Source of the DNA: an uncultured Prevotella sp.
GTDB lineage: Bacteria; Bacteroidota; Bacteroidia; Bacteroidales; Bacteroidaceae
Reading direction: 5' to 3'
DNA: 46,114 bases
Assembly (NCBI GenBank): GCA_900557035.1
Contig: USRA01000008.1
Coordinates: forward strand, 1 to 46,114
The notes beneath the pieces were generated by a model. That model was not told where the DNA came from. It ran no database searches and saw nothing but the letters and a program-made list of their open reading frames with translations. Positions within the stretch are counted from its first letter, which is position 1. Every line of letters starts with the position of its first letter. Of this stretch, positions 7,832-18,028 are shown one piece after another. A program made the position numbers and the translations under genes.

Positions 7832-8704
7832 ATGAGACAACTTAAGATACAAAAGAGCATAACCAATCGAAATAGTGAAGCACTTGATAAATATCTGGTA
7901 GAGATCGGCAGAGCGCCAATGATCTCTATAGAGGAAGAGATAGAGCTGGCACAGCAGATAAGAAAGGGAGGTAGAGTTGGCGAAAGAGCTAAGAACAAAT
8001 TGGTAGAAGCCAACTTGAGATTCGTGGTGTCTGTGGCAAAACAGTATCAGCATCAGGGACTCACACTCACCGATCTTATTGACGAAGGCAACATCGGACT
8101 CATCAAGGCTGCAGAACGCTTCGATGAGACCCGCGGATTCAAATTCATCTCCTATGCTGTATGGTGGATTCGCCAGAGCATCCTCCAGGCAATAGCAGAA
8201 CAGAGCCGCATCGTGAGACTGCCTTTGAACCAGGTGGGTTCGCTCAACAAGGTAAACCAGGAAATCAACCGATTTGAGCAGGAAAACCAGCGCCGCCCTA
8301 GCGTAGAGGAACTGTCTGCCCGCACCGGTGTAGATGAAGATAAAATCTCTCAGAGTATGATGGCTAGCGGTCATCATGTAAGCATCGATGCACCATTCGG
8401 CGAAGACGATGACAACTCGATGGCAGACGTAATGTCGAGCGGAGATGACAGCCGTACCGACAAGCACGTGGATCATGAGAGTATGGCTCAGGAGCTGAAA
8501 CAGGTTCTCAACAAATGTCTGAAGGAAAGAGAGCGCAAGATCGTATGCGCCTGCTTCGGTATCGACGAGACCGAGAAGGGGCTGGAAGAAATAGGAGACA
8601 AGATGGGATTGACACGCGAAAGAGTTCGACAGATCAGAGAGAAGAGCATCACCAAGCTCAGAGAATCCGGCAAGATTGGTATCCTGATGAAATATCTGGG
8701 ATAA
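7832..8704 (+). CDS. rpoD: Primary sigma factor of RNA polymerase
   Basis: A 290-residue sigma-70 protein of the short Bacteroidetes RpoD type, lacking the long acidic N-terminal region of proteobacterial RpoD. Region 1.2 begins with YLVEIGRAP. Region 2, with RFVVSVAKQYQ, DLIDEGNIGLIKA and the -10-reading YAVWWIRQSI, is in the first half. Region 3 and the region 4 helix-turn-helix (LTRERVRQIREKSI) follow. I placed the start at 7832 (MRQLKIQKSI), the conserved N terminus of Bacteroidetes RpoD; an upstream ATG at 7793 overlaps the promoter. The next gene starts 8 bp later, suggesting one transcript. Confidence 0.95.
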   Translation: MRQLKIQKSITNRNSEALDKYLVEIGRAPMISIEEEIELAQQIRKGGRVGERAKNKLVEANLRFVVSVAKQYQHQGLTLTDLIDEGNIGLIKAAERFDETRGFKFISYAVWWIRQSILQAIAEQSRIVRLPLNQVGSLNKVNQEINRFEQENQRRPSVEELSARTGVDEDKISQSMMASGHHVSIDAPFGEDDDNSMADVMSSGDDSRTDKHVDHESMAQELKQVLNKCLKERERKIVCACFGIDETEKGLEEIGDKMGLTRERVRQIREKSITKLRESGKIGILMKYLG

Positions 8705-8712
8705 AGATAAAT

Positions 8713-10818
8713 ATGAAGATACAACTGATTCGCATCATAGCGGCTATCATCCTTTTGACTATCAGCTTTCCTCTGGCAACAGATGCCAGAAAAGTGAAGA
8801 CTAAAGACGCCATCACAGACTCTGTGATGCAGCGTATCTTCTGTTATGCCCAAAAGATAGATACCACGGGAAGAGGAAGCCATTCGAGCTATGCCTACAC
8901 CAAATTCCAGATGCGTACCAACAAGCGAAACGCCACCCTGGCTCTCGTTCCTACCATGTACGCCATCTCCTACGGAGCAGGCAGAAAGTTCATCAGCGAA
9001 TTCTACAACCGCATCGAAGTGAATGAGAAGGGAGCACCTGTCATCCACCGACTGCTCAATCTCAGTACCATTCCACACCGCAAAAGTACGATGAGCGCCG
9101 CGCTCAACTACATGACGCCGAATGTGTATGGAGAAAACCTCTTTCAGGAGAACATCCTCTCCCCTTTCCATCGTTCCAACAGACGATACTACAAGTACTC
9201 CGTCACGCCACTGCTCTATGGTATGGCTCAGGTTTACGCCTACCCACGCATCAAAAACACCCAGCTGGTAGAGACCAGGGCGATCGTCCGCATCCAAAAC
9301 GGACAGATTCAGATGTGCGACTTCGAGGGAGAATACGATATGACCCGTTTCTACATCTCCGTAACGATGGGCAAGGAAGGCTTCAAGTCGCTGGGACCTG
9401 TCAAGTGTGACATGCGCGCCAACTTCAGTTTCATGGGCAATAAGATTACCGGGAAATACACCACCATATATGATCTGCCAAAAGTTCTGGAAGATACTAT
9501 CAGGAATAGCGCAGATACCGCCATGATGTCAAAAGTACGCCCCATCAAGCTGAATACCGATGAGGAAATGATCTATCGCATCTATTACGGCAGACAGGAA
9601 GAGCGAAAAAGGAAAGCCGCAGCACTGGGAGAAAAAAAGAAAGATTTCGCAAAAGATGTGCTCTGGGAAATCGTGGGCGATAACCTGCTGAACAGAATTT
9701 CCAGCGACTTCGGCAAAAAGCAACAGGGCTATTTCCGCATCGACCCATTGTTCAATCCATTATATATGGGATATTCGGAATCCAAGGGTGTGGTGTATAA
9801 GTTCAAGATCAACGCACAGTATGCCTTCAATGACAACATCAAGCTTTCTGCCGGAATAAAAGGCGGTTACAGTTTCCGCCAGCATCGTTTCTACTACAGA
9901 ATTCCTGTCAAATTCAGCTACAATACCCGTCACGAGGGTTATCTGCAGCTGGAAATCGGTAACGGCAACCGCATCAATACCAACAAGCTGGCTCGCCAGG
10001 CGTTGGGATACATGGATCCGAAAGACAGCATCGGAGGTTTCTCGCCAGCGGAGATACCTTCTCTTCTGCTAGGAAAATCCACCTTTACGGAATTCAAGGA
10101 TAATTACATGCGACTCACCAATCACTGGCGCATCTCCCCACATTGGGCGATGGAACTGGGAATGGTAGCGCACAACCGCATTGCCATCCGTCCGGACTTC
10201 TATCAATCCATAGGCTATCCGGATAAATACAAGTCTGTGGCTCCTGCCATCGGAATAGAATGGAGACCGAAAGCAGAGAAAGGCATCGTGCTGAAACTCG
10301 ACTATGAGCAAGGTTTCAAAAACCTGCTGGGCAGCAACATCGACTACGGAAGAGCAGAGTTTGATGCCCAGACGATACTCTATTCTTCCCGCAGGCAATC
10401 GTACTCGATGCGTTTCGGAACAGGTTTCTATACCCGAAGAGGAGCACACTGGGACTTCGTTGATTACACCAACTTCCACGACAATAACATTCCGGGAGGC
10501 TGGAACGATGAATGGTCGGGCGATTTCGAACTGCTGTCGTCTTACTGGTATAATGCCAGCAACTATTACCTGCGTGCCAACTTCACCTATGAATCTCCGA
10601 TGATTCTTGCCGCCTGGCTTCCGCTGATAGGCAGATATGTAGAATCAGAAAGACTCTATACCAGCGGTCTGGTGGTAAAACACCTCTACCCTTATACAGA
10701 ATGGGGCTATGGTGTAAGCACGCGTCTGATGTCGCTCGGCTTCTTCGCAGCATTCAGACAGGGAAAGTTTGATGGCGTAGGCTGCCGCTTCGGCTTCGAA
10801 CTCTTCAGAAACTGGTAG
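8713..10818 (+). CDS. Outer-membrane barrel protein, DUF5686-like
   Basis: The 701-residue protein has a signal peptide (about residues 1-24, cleavage near TDA). A soluble N-terminal region follows, and the long C-terminal half is rich in alternating aromatic/polar strands ending FELFRNW, typical of an outer-membrane barrel. The order resembles Bacteroidetes DUF5686 proteins but without an N-terminal carboxypeptidase-like repeat domain. The reading frame extends upstream into rpoD, but ATG 8713 is the one followed by a signal peptide. It is closely linked to rpoD. Its cargo or role is unknown. Confidence 0.75.
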   Translation: MKIQLIRIIAAIILLTISFPLATDARKVKTKDAITDSVMQRIFCYAQKIDTTGRGSHSSYAYTKFQMRTNKRNATLALVPTMYAISYGAGRKFISEFYNRIEVNEKGAPVIHRLLNLSTIPHRKSTMSAALNYMTPNVYGENLFQENILSPFHRSNRRYYKYSVTPLLYGMAQVYAYPRIKNTQLVETRAIVRIQNGQIQMCDFEGEYDMTRFYISVTMGKEGFKSLGPVKCDMRANFSFMGNKITGKYTTIYDLPKVLEDTIRNSADTAMMSKVRPIKLNTDEEMIYRIYYGRQEERKRKAAALGEKKKDFAKDVLWEIVGDNLLNRISSDFGKKQQGYFRIDPLFNPLYMGYSESKGVVYKFKINAQYAFNDNIKLSAGIKGGYSFRQHRFYYRIPVKFSYNTRHEGYLQLEIGNGNRINTNKLARQALGYMDPKDSIGGFSPAEIPSLLLGKSTFTEFKDNYMRLTNHWRISPHWAMELGMVAHNRIAIRPDFYQSIGYPDKYKSVAPAIGIEWRPKAEKGIVLKLDYEQGFKNLLGSNIDYGRAEFDAQTILYSSRRQSYSMRFGTGFYTRRGAHWDFVDYTNFHDNNIPGGWNDEWSGDFELLSSYWYNASNYYLRANFTYESPMILAAWLPLIGRYVESERLYTSGLVVKHLYPYTEWGYGVSTRLMSLGFFAAFRQGKFDGVGCRFGFELFRNW

Positions 10819-10869
10819 AATCCGCTACGGGATATTCCCCAATCAATCAAGAAATAAAAAGAACAATAT

Positions 10870-13800
10870 ATGAAATCACAACTCACCGTTTACAAGGCAA
10901 GTGCGGGCTCGGGTAAGACCTTTACCCTTGCCCGCGAATACATGACCCTGGTGATAGACAATCCCCACGCCTATCGCACCATCCTGGCTGTAACCTTTAC
11001 CAACAAGGCTACAGAAGAGATGAAACTGCGTATTCTCGGACAGCTCTATGGCATTGCCCACGAGCTTCCCGAATCAGATCAGTATCTTGTACAGATACAT
11101 GCAGCACTCCCCCATCTTTCGGAAAAACAGATCAGAAAGAATGCGGAAGAGGCTTTGCGCCTGCTCATCCACAACTACAACTATTTCAGAGTAGAAACCA
11201 TCGATACCTTCTTTCAGAGTGTCTTGCGAAATCTGGCACGAGAACTCGACCTCACAGCCAACCTGCGTATCGGGCTGAACGATTATCAGGTGGAACAGCA
11301 AGCTGTGGATGAACTGATAGAAAGCCTGGAAAGCACCGACAAACTGCTTTTCTGGATCATGGATTACATCAAGGAAAACATCGCAGACGACAAGAGCTGG
11401 AATGTGATCGGCCAGATCAAGTCGTTCGGTGAACACATCTTCCGTGATTACTACAAGGAGCACGCCGACGAGCTGTCAAAGCGAATGGAAGAAGAAGGCT
11501 TCTTCGAAGCATTCAAAGACAAGATGAAGGATACCCGAAACCAGGCTAAAGAAAAATTCGAAGAAATCGCATCTTCCTTTTTCGATGCGCTGGAAGAGGA
11601 AGGATATTCGGCTGATGACCTCAACAACAAGACAAGGGGTATCTGGAGCTACTTCAATAAATTGAGAAATGGAAAATACGGAGACGATGACGTCAGCAAC
11701 ATGACTTTAGATAAATGTATGGATAGTCCGGAAAACTGGGTCAAGAAGTCGGAAGTCAAGAACAATTCTCCACTCTATCAGCATGTGGTGAATACTCTCT
11801 ATCCAATCCTCCAGTTCTCGGAAGAGCATCGCCACATGCTCGAAAGAATGTACAAGAGCGCCAACCTCACCATCAGACACCTCAACCAGCTGCGCCTCTT
11901 GGGCAGCATAGACAAGAAGGTGAGAGAAATGAACCAGGAGGCTAACCGCTTCCTGCTCAGCGACACACAGACATTACTTCACTCACTCATCCAAGGCAGC
12001 GACTCACCTTTCATCTTCGAGAAAATCGGTACCCAGCTGAACCACGTGATGATAGACGAGTTTCAGGATACCAGCACCATACAGTGGAAAAACTTCAAGG
12101 TGCTGCTGGAAGAAACGATGAGCCGAGAAGATGCAGGCAACCTGATTGTAGGAGATGTAAAACAGAGTATCTACCGCTGGCGTTCGGGCGACTGGCGACT
12201 TCTCAACAACATAGAAGATCAGTTTGACAATCCGAAGAAACAACTGGATGTAGAGACCCTTGCCACCAACTATCGCTCAGACCGCAATGTCATCAACTTC
12301 AACAATGCCTTCTTCGTTGAAGCTGCCCAGCAGGAATATAACGAACTGGCAGCAACGATACCGGAAACAGCCAAGCAACTGCTTACTGCCTATGCCGATG
12401 TAGAACAGGAAGTTCCGGAGAAGAAAAAGATTCAGGGATATGTTGAAGTGCGACTCCTCAAGACACAGGAAGAGGACGATGAAAATGATGCAGAAAATAA
12501 AGAAGACCGCATGATGCAACTCTGTCTGCAAACAGTAGATAAGTTGACTGCACGTGGTGTTCCAACCCATCGTATCGCAATTCTCGTGCGCAACAACCGC
12601 ACCATCCAGGATATCGCAGCATACTTTATGGAGCATTCAGACTATGAGATGGTTTCAGACGAGGCATTCCGTCTCGACGCTTCGCAGGCAGTACAAATAC
12701 TCATCACAGCCCTGAAGCTGCTGACACACCCTGCCAACGATATTGCCCGCGCCACACTCTTGAAGTTTGCCCATACTTATCTGAATGATGAAAAGGTGGT
12801 TGAACTGATCACAGAGAATCGACAGAAATTGCAGGAGATGCCTTTACTCGACCTGACCGAAAAATTGTTCACGGAACTTCACCTTGGCGAGATAGAAGAT
12901 ATGAAAGCGCAAAGTGCCTACGTATGTGCCTTCTACGACAAGTTGAATTCCTTCCTGACAGACAACAGCAGCGACATCGAGGCGTTTCTCCAGGAATGGG
13001 AAAACAATCTTCACGAAAAAAGCATTCATAGTGACGGCATCGAGGGTATCCGACTCATCACCATCCACAAGAGTAAGGGACTGGAATTCGACCATGTCAT
13101 CATGCCATACTGCGACTGGCAACTGGAGAAAGCCAACACCATCTGGTGTACCCCTCAGGAAGCTCCTTACAACGAACTCCCTCTGGTACCTGTAGATTTC
13201 AGTGCCAAACAGATGAAAGGAAGTATCTATGAAAATGACTACCATCACGAGCATCTGCAGAACATCGTAGATAATCTGAACCTGCTCTATGTGGCATTCA
13301 CCAGAGCCAGTCATAATCTCTATGTCTTCGGCAAACGCGCATCTACCGCCTACCGTTCGGGAATCATCGAAAAATCACTGGAAACAGTTGCTGAGAAGCT
13401 GAAGCAAAATGCAGAGAAAGAAGCATACGAAATGCTTACCGACGCGGTAAATGTAGAGTTGGAAGGCATCAGTACAGATAGCAAGACCAACGACATCATC
13501 TTTAAATATGGCGAACCGGTGGTACCGAAGCAAAAAATAGTAATGGACATGAAAATCAACAGAAATGTCTTTACGATGCCTGCAGAAATGATGCACATAG
13601 ACATCAATGTTTCGCCTAAGCTGCCAGAATTCAGACAGAGTAACAAGAGCCGCGACCTCATCAAAGGAGATGAACAGGAAGAGCAGCAGAAATTCTATAT
13701 CAAGATGGGTACAGTACTGCACAGTCTCTTCTCTACCATCCGCACAAGAGATGATATAGAAGGAGCACTGAAACAGCTGGAACTTGATGGAGTTCTCTAC

Positions 13801-14136
13801 GATGAAAACATTTCGCGCGAGAGAGTTGAGAAGATGATTCGCAAACGTCTGGAATCAGACAAGGTAAGCGACTGGTTCTCTGACCGATGGAAGGTTTTCA
13901 ATGAGTGTTCCATCATCAGCACAGACAAGAACGGGAATATGGTAGAGCACCGCCCAGACCGAGTGATGAAAGATGAGCACGAAACCGTGGTGGTAGATTT
14001 CAAATTCGGTAAACCGAAGCCGGAGTACCACGACCAGATAAAAGGCTATATGAAGCTGCTCGAAAGTATGGGACACGCTCATGTCAAGGGCTACCTCTGG
14101 TATGTTTATCCGAACAAAATAGAAGAAGTATTATAG
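10870..14136 (+). CDS. addA: AddA-like helicase-nuclease subunit (UvrD family)
   Basis: The 1088-residue protein is a superfamily 1 helicase with Walker A ASAGSGKT at residues 10-17, the DEFQD Walker B at 396-400 and a downstream QSIYRWR motif. Motif V/VI-like segments TIHKSKGLEF and LLYVAFTRA occur in the second half. The C terminus carries a PD-(D/E)XK nuclease (HRPDRVM then VVDFKFG near residue 1040). It should act with the AddB-like protein 41 bp downstream to process double-strand breaks for RecA. No RecC/RecD-like gene is present, so AddAB is preferred over RecBCD. Confidence 0.9.
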   Translation: MKSQLTVYKASAGSGKTFTLAREYMTLVIDNPHAYRTILAVTFTNKATEEMKLRILGQLYGIAHELPESDQYLVQIHAALPHLSEKQIRKNAEEALRLLIHNYNYFRVETIDTFFQSVLRNLARELDLTANLRIGLNDYQVEQQAVDELIESLESTDKLLFWIMDYIKENIADDKSWNVIGQIKSFGEHIFRDYYKEHADELSKRMEEEGFFEAFKDKMKDTRNQAKEKFEEIASSFFDALEEEGYSADDLNNKTRGIWSYFNKLRNGKYGDDDVSNMTLDKCMDSPENWVKKSEVKNNSPLYQHVVNTLYPILQFSEEHRHMLERMYKSANLTIRHLNQLRLLGSIDKKVREMNQEANRFLLSDTQTLLHSLIQGSDSPFIFEKIGTQLNHVMIDEFQDTSTIQWKNFKVLLEETMSREDAGNLIVGDVKQSIYRWRSGDWRLLNNIEDQFDNPKKQLDVETLATNYRSDRNVINFNNAFFVEAAQQEYNELAATIPETAKQLLTAYADVEQEVPEKKKIQGYVEVRLLKTQEEDDENDAENKEDRMMQLCLQTVDKLTARGVPTHRIAILVRNNRTIQDIAAYFMEHSDYEMVSDEAFRLDASQAVQILITALKLLTHPANDIARATLLKFAHTYLNDEKVVELITENRQKLQEMPLLDLTEKLFTELHLGEIEDMKAQSAYVCAFYDKLNSFLTDNSSDIEAFLQEWENNLHEKSIHSDGIEGIRLITIHKSKGLEFDHVIMPYCDWQLEKANTIWCTPQEAPYNELPLVPVDFSAKQMKGSIYENDYHHEHLQNIVDNLNLLYVAFTRASHNLYVFGKRASTAYRSGIIEKSLETVAEKLKQNAEKEAYEMLTDAVNVELEGISTDSKTNDIIFKYGEPVVPKQKIVMDMKINRNVFTMPAEMMHIDINVSPKLPEFRQSNKSRDLIKGDEQEEQQKFYIKMGTVLHSLFSTIRTRDDIEGALKQLELDGVLYDENISRERVEKMIRKRLESDKVSDWFSDRWKVFNECSIISTDKNGNMVEHRPDRVMKDEHETVVVDFKFGKPKPEYHDQIKGYMKLLESMGHAHVKGYLWYVYPNKIEEVL

Positions 14137-14177
14137 ATGAATAAAAGAAATGCAAAGATAATAAAAAACAATATACA

Positions 14178-17114
14178 ATGAAAGCATTCTTGAAAACAGT
14201 AGCCCAGGATATGCTGGCAAAATACGGCACCAACATGAGCGACATCGCTGTGGTTTTTCCAAACAAACGTGCAGCGCTCTTCCTCAATACCTATCTGGCG
14301 CAATTGGCCGGCAAGCCGATCTGGACTCCCACATACATCACCATCAGCGACCTCTTCCGCCGACACTCCGACCTGAAGGTTGCTGACCCTATCAAGTCTA
14401 TCTGCGACTTGCACAAGGTATTCGTAGCATGCACAGGCATTGATGAGACCCTCGACCACTTTTACGGTTGGGGGCAGCTCCTTCTTGCCGATTTTGACGA
14501 TGTAGATAAGAATATGGTAGATGCCAAACTGCTCTTTGCCAATCTGAGTGACATCCACGAACTCGACGATGTTTCTTATCTCACAGACTATCAGAAAGCT
14601 ATGATCAAGAAATTCTTCAGCAATTTCTCTGATGATCACAATACAGAACTGAAGAAGCGATTCCTGCAGTTATGGTCACATTTCTACGATATCTACGTAG
14701 GATTCAACCAGAAACTGGCCAAACAGAAACTGGCTTATGAAGGAGCACTCTATCGCAAGGTAGTAAACGATGAAGATATAGACTTCCATTACAAGAAGTA
14801 TCTCTTCATCGGTTTCAATATGATGCAGATAGTAGAACAGACACTATGCGACCGACTGCTGAAACAGGGCAAAGCCCTTTTCTACTGGGATTACGACAAG
14901 TACTATATGGAGGGACAAAATGAAGCCGGCCACTACATCCGTCAGTATCTGAAGCACTATCCCAACGAACTTGCCAGCTATCCGCAGAAAGACATCTACG
15001 ACAACATGTCGAAGAACAAGGATATCACCTACATATCCGCACCAACAGAGAACATCCAGGCCAGATACGTAAACGCCTGGCTCAAGGAGCACAACCGCTA
15101 CAAGATGGGGCGCAATGTAGCCATCGTTCTGAGCGATGAAAACCTCTTGCAGAGTGTGATACATTCACTTCCGGAAGAGGTGAAAAGCGTCAATATCACG
15201 ATAGGCTATCCTTTGCAGCAAACACCTTTCTACAGTCTCATCCAGCAGCTCATCCAGTTGCAGGGAACAGGTCATCCACAGCATAGCGAGACCTACCGTC
15301 TTCATTATGTGCTTACAGCATTGCGCCATCCCTATACGAGATTCATCAGCTCACGGTATGCCGACCTGCTTGAAAAGCTGGAAGAACAGAAACGCTTCTA
15401 CCCATCGCGCGATTTCCTCAGCATGGATGGAGACGAAGGACTCTCTCTGCTTTTCAGAAACCTGGAAGAGCAGACGGCAGAAGCCACGCAAAGCAGCTAC
15501 AACAAGCAGCTCATCAGCTACTTGCTTGATATTCTGCGCATGATAGGAACCCAGGCGAAGGATTTGAATGATCCGCTATTTCACGAATCACTCTATCGAA
15601 CCTACACCCTACTCAACCGCCTGCAGGAACTCATCACATCCGGTGACCTTGAGGTAGATCCCATCACTCTGGAGCGACTGATACAGCAGCTCATCCAGAC
15701 CACAAGCATACCATTCCATGGCGAGCCGGCAGAAGGAATACAGGTAATGGGTGTACTCGAAACCAGAAACCTCGATTTCGACCATATTCTGGTTCTATCC
15801 TGCAACGAAGGCAAAATACCAAAGGGTGTGAACGATTCTTCATTCATCCCTTACTCCCTGCGCAAGGCTTACGGTCTCACCACCGTAGAAAACAAGGTAG
15901 CCATCTTTGCCTACTACTTTCACAGTATGCTGCAGCGTGCCCACGACATCACGCTTACCTACAACAATGCTACGGAAGATGGTCAATCGGGCGAGATGAG
16001 CAGATTCATGCTCCAGCTGATGGTAGAAAGTCAGCATCCTATCGTTCGGAAGACTCTCATCGCCGGTCAGAAACCCCTTCGCCCGGCATACGACGAAGAG
16101 CCAAAGACCGAAGAAGTGATGAAGGTACTTGACGACGTAAGAATGCTCACACCTACTTTTCTCAATACATACCAGAGATGCCAGAAGCAGTTCTATTATA
16201 AATATGTAAAGGGATTGCTGGAACCGGATGAAATAGATGAAGACGAAGTAGATAACCGCATCTTCGGAAACATTTTCCATCGGGCAGCAGAACTCTTCTA
16301 CTATGGCTTTGCCAGCAAGAGCGATATCCAGACAGATGAGAAAGGCAAGCAGCAGCTCATCCGCCCAATCGTCATCACAGCAGACAACCTGGATCAGGCT
16401 ATGAAGGATAAGATGCTGGTAGATAGACTGGTAGATCAGGCCTTCAGAGAAGAACTCTTCAAGGTAGGCAACAACGACTATCATCCGAAATACAACGGTC
16501 TGCAACTCATCAACAAAGAGGTAATAGCCAGCTATTTGCGACAGCTCATCTCCATAGACAGGCGCCAGACACCATTTACCATCATCGGTATGGAACTGGT
16601 AGTTTCAGATATACTGAAAGTCAACACAAGCAGAGGCGAAAAGCAGTTCAAGATTGGTGGTTTCATCGACCGTCTGGATGCCATATCTCCTATATCGAAC
16701 ATCTCGGAACGCATCAGAGTTATCGATTACAAGACGGGAAGAGCACAGACCACACATCCCAAGGCTATAGCTGAGATGTTCTCGGCAACTCCCCAGGCAC
16801 TGAGCAAGCATACGGATTATTATCTGCAGGCTTTCCTCTACTCGATGATCATCAAGAACAGCAAAAGATACAATTCTGCACAGGAACCCGTGTCACCAGG
16901 CTTGCTGTTTATACAGAATGCAGGCGCAGAAGACTACGACCCAACCCTTAAACTAGGCAGGGAAAAGATAGAAGATATTGCAACGTATGAAGAAGACTTC
17001 ATGACGCATCTCCGCAGTCTGATAGCCGACATCTACAATCCTGCATTGCCACTGCGCCCTACCAGCGACAAGAAACGCTGCGAGTATTGCCCGTACGCCG
17101 GACTATGCAAATAG
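14178..17114 (+). CDS. addB: AddB-like nuclease subunit with Fe-S cluster motif
   Basis: A 978-residue partner of AddA with an inactivated helicase-like N-terminal region (no clear Walker A) and a C-terminal PD-(D/E)XK nuclease with VIDYKTGRAQ. Four cysteines match the AddB iron-sulfur staple: Cys668 (in RCQKQFYYKY), and Cys968-x2-Cys971-x5-Cys977 at the extreme C terminus. It starts 41 bp after addA on the same strand. AddB pairs with AddA to resect double-strand ends; the identification rests on the nuclease, the cysteine spacing and the neighbour. Confidence 0.9.
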   Translation: MKAFLKTVAQDMLAKYGTNMSDIAVVFPNKRAALFLNTYLAQLAGKPIWTPTYITISDLFRRHSDLKVADPIKSICDLHKVFVACTGIDETLDHFYGWGQLLLADFDDVDKNMVDAKLLFANLSDIHELDDVSYLTDYQKAMIKKFFSNFSDDHNTELKKRFLQLWSHFYDIYVGFNQKLAKQKLAYEGALYRKVVNDEDIDFHYKKYLFIGFNMMQIVEQTLCDRLLKQGKALFYWDYDKYYMEGQNEAGHYIRQYLKHYPNELASYPQKDIYDNMSKNKDITYISAPTENIQARYVNAWLKEHNRYKMGRNVAIVLSDENLLQSVIHSLPEEVKSVNITIGYPLQQTPFYSLIQQLIQLQGTGHPQHSETYRLHYVLTALRHPYTRFISSRYADLLEKLEEQKRFYPSRDFLSMDGDEGLSLLFRNLEEQTAEATQSSYNKQLISYLLDILRMIGTQAKDLNDPLFHESLYRTYTLLNRLQELITSGDLEVDPITLERLIQQLIQTTSIPFHGEPAEGIQVMGVLETRNLDFDHILVLSCNEGKIPKGVNDSSFIPYSLRKAYGLTTVENKVAIFAYYFHSMLQRAHDITLTYNNATEDGQSGEMSRFMLQLMVESQHPIVRKTLIAGQKPLRPAYDEEPKTEEVMKVLDDVRMLTPTFLNTYQRCQKQFYYKYVKGLLEPDEIDEDEVDNRIFGNIFHRAAELFYYGFASKSDIQTDEKGKQQLIRPIVITADNLDQAMKDKMLVDRLVDQAFREELFKVGNNDYHPKYNGLQLINKEVIASYLRQLISIDRRQTPFTIIGMELVVSDILKVNTSRGEKQFKIGGFIDRLDAISPISNISERIRVIDYKTGRAQTTHPKAIAEMFSATPQALSKHTDYYLQAFLYSMIIKNSKRYNSAQEPVSPGLLFIQNAGAEDYDPTLKLGREKIEDIATYEEDFMTHLRSLIADIYNPALPLRPTSDKKRCEYCPYAGLCK

Positions 17115-17155
17115 GTATTGCAGAATGTTAAAATGAGAAATATTTGGGAGCAAAA

Positions 17156-17187
17156 TTTGTTTCTTCAAATATTTCTCTGTATTTTTG
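17156..17187 (+). promoter_or_regulatory. Consensus promoter for the short sigma factor
   Basis: TTTG (17156-17159), a 20 bp spacer, then TATTTTTG (17180-17187). Both boxes match the Bacteroidetes consensus. The leader before ATG 17285 is about 90 nt. Confidence 0.8.
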
Positions 17188-17192
17188 CAGTA

Positions 17193-17230
17193 GAGAGAGC
17201 ACACTGCGCAATCACGCAAGAGTTTCTCTC
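17193..17230 (+). other. Possible 5'-leader hairpin of the short sigma factor
   Basis: GAGAGA at 17193-17198 can pair with TCTCTC at 17225-17230 around a loop that contains further GCG/CGC complementarity. It is transcribed if the promoter at 17156 is used, and may influence translation of the sigma factor. The evidence is only short base pairing. Confidence 0.3.
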
Positions 17231-17284
17231 GGCAGAAAATTGCATCAAAAACATCATTCATGAATTAAAAGACCCAAAGGAGAT

Positions 17285-17902
17285 ATGACAGAGAAAGAAA
17301 TCAATAAGTTGGTAAGCGATAACATCAACTACGTAAAATCGGTAGCCAACCACTATCGTGGTAATGGTGTTGACTTCGATGACTTGGTTAGCGAAGGAAC
17401 TTTGGCGATGCTCACGGCAGCTCAAAAATACGATGCCGAACGCGGTTCGCAGTTTGTGGCTTATGCATCCCCTTTCATTCGCAAGGCGATGCAGCAGACA
17501 ATCGACAAGCAGGCAGCACTCTATCGTGTACCAAAGGATCAGAAGAAGCATGCTCCACGCAATGCTACAAAAGCTGTTTCCATCGATGCCCCTATCAGTG
17601 AGGGAAACAAGTACACCCTACTCGACATCCTTATCAACAAAGATGCCCAGCCAGCAGACGACAATACAGCCTTCACCCAGATGCTCAACGACTTGGAACG
17701 TTGCGTTGGAGAACTGGAAGAACGCGACCGCATAGTCATTTCTAAGTTCTATGGTATAGGAATGGCACATGAAACACTGGCAGAAATAGCAGAAGACCTG
17801 CAGCTGAAGCGAGAGCGTGTGCGCCAGATCAGAGACAAGGCGATACGCCAGATATCAAAGAATACAACCAGTAAGGTGCTCAAGCATTTTCTTAGGAAAT
17901 AA
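17285..17902 (+). CDS. Short sigma-70 family factor (regions 2 and 4)
   Basis: A 205-residue protein with a region 2 core (NYVKSVANHYRG, DFDDLVSEGTLAML, FVAYASPFIRKAMQQ) and a region 4 helix-turn-helix (LQLKRERVRQIRDKAI) joined by a roughly 70-residue linker. It is smaller than RpoD and lacks region 1.2 and an evident region 3, yet its region 2 resembles group 3 factors more than ECF factors. No anti-sigma gene is adjacent. It has its own consensus promoter with a long leader and a strong terminator, so it is a single-gene unit. Its regulon is unknown. Confidence 0.85.
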   Translation: MTEKEINKLVSDNINYVKSVANHYRGNGVDFDDLVSEGTLAMLTAAQKYDAERGSQFVAYASPFIRKAMQQTIDKQAALYRVPKDQKKHAPRNATKAVSIDAPISEGNKYTLLDILINKDAQPADDNTAFTQMLNDLERCVGELEERDRIVISKFYGIGMAHETLAEIAEDLQLKRERVRQIRDKAIRQISKNTTSKVLKHFLRK

Positions 17903-17956
17903 AGTCAGATGATTATCTCTCTTAAATTCCAGAGAATATAGATTGTAATACAAAAT

Positions 17957-17997
17957 AAAAATGGCTGTACAAGAAATTGTCCTGTACAGCCATTTTT
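17957..17997. terminator. Bidirectional terminator, sigma factor / AraC gene
   Basis: AAAAATGGCTGTAC (17957-17970) pairs with GTACAGCCATTTTT (17984-17997), a 14 bp perfect stem with A/T tails. It ends both convergent genes. Confidence 0.9.
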
Positions 17998-18028
17998 ATA
18001 TGAGCGGTATTGCTTCAATAAGACGCAG

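Noticed and set aside
8515..8712. N-terminal extension of the DUF5686-like protein into rpoD
   Set aside because: The extension overlaps the rpoD coding region in another frame, and a signal peptide begins at ATG 8713.
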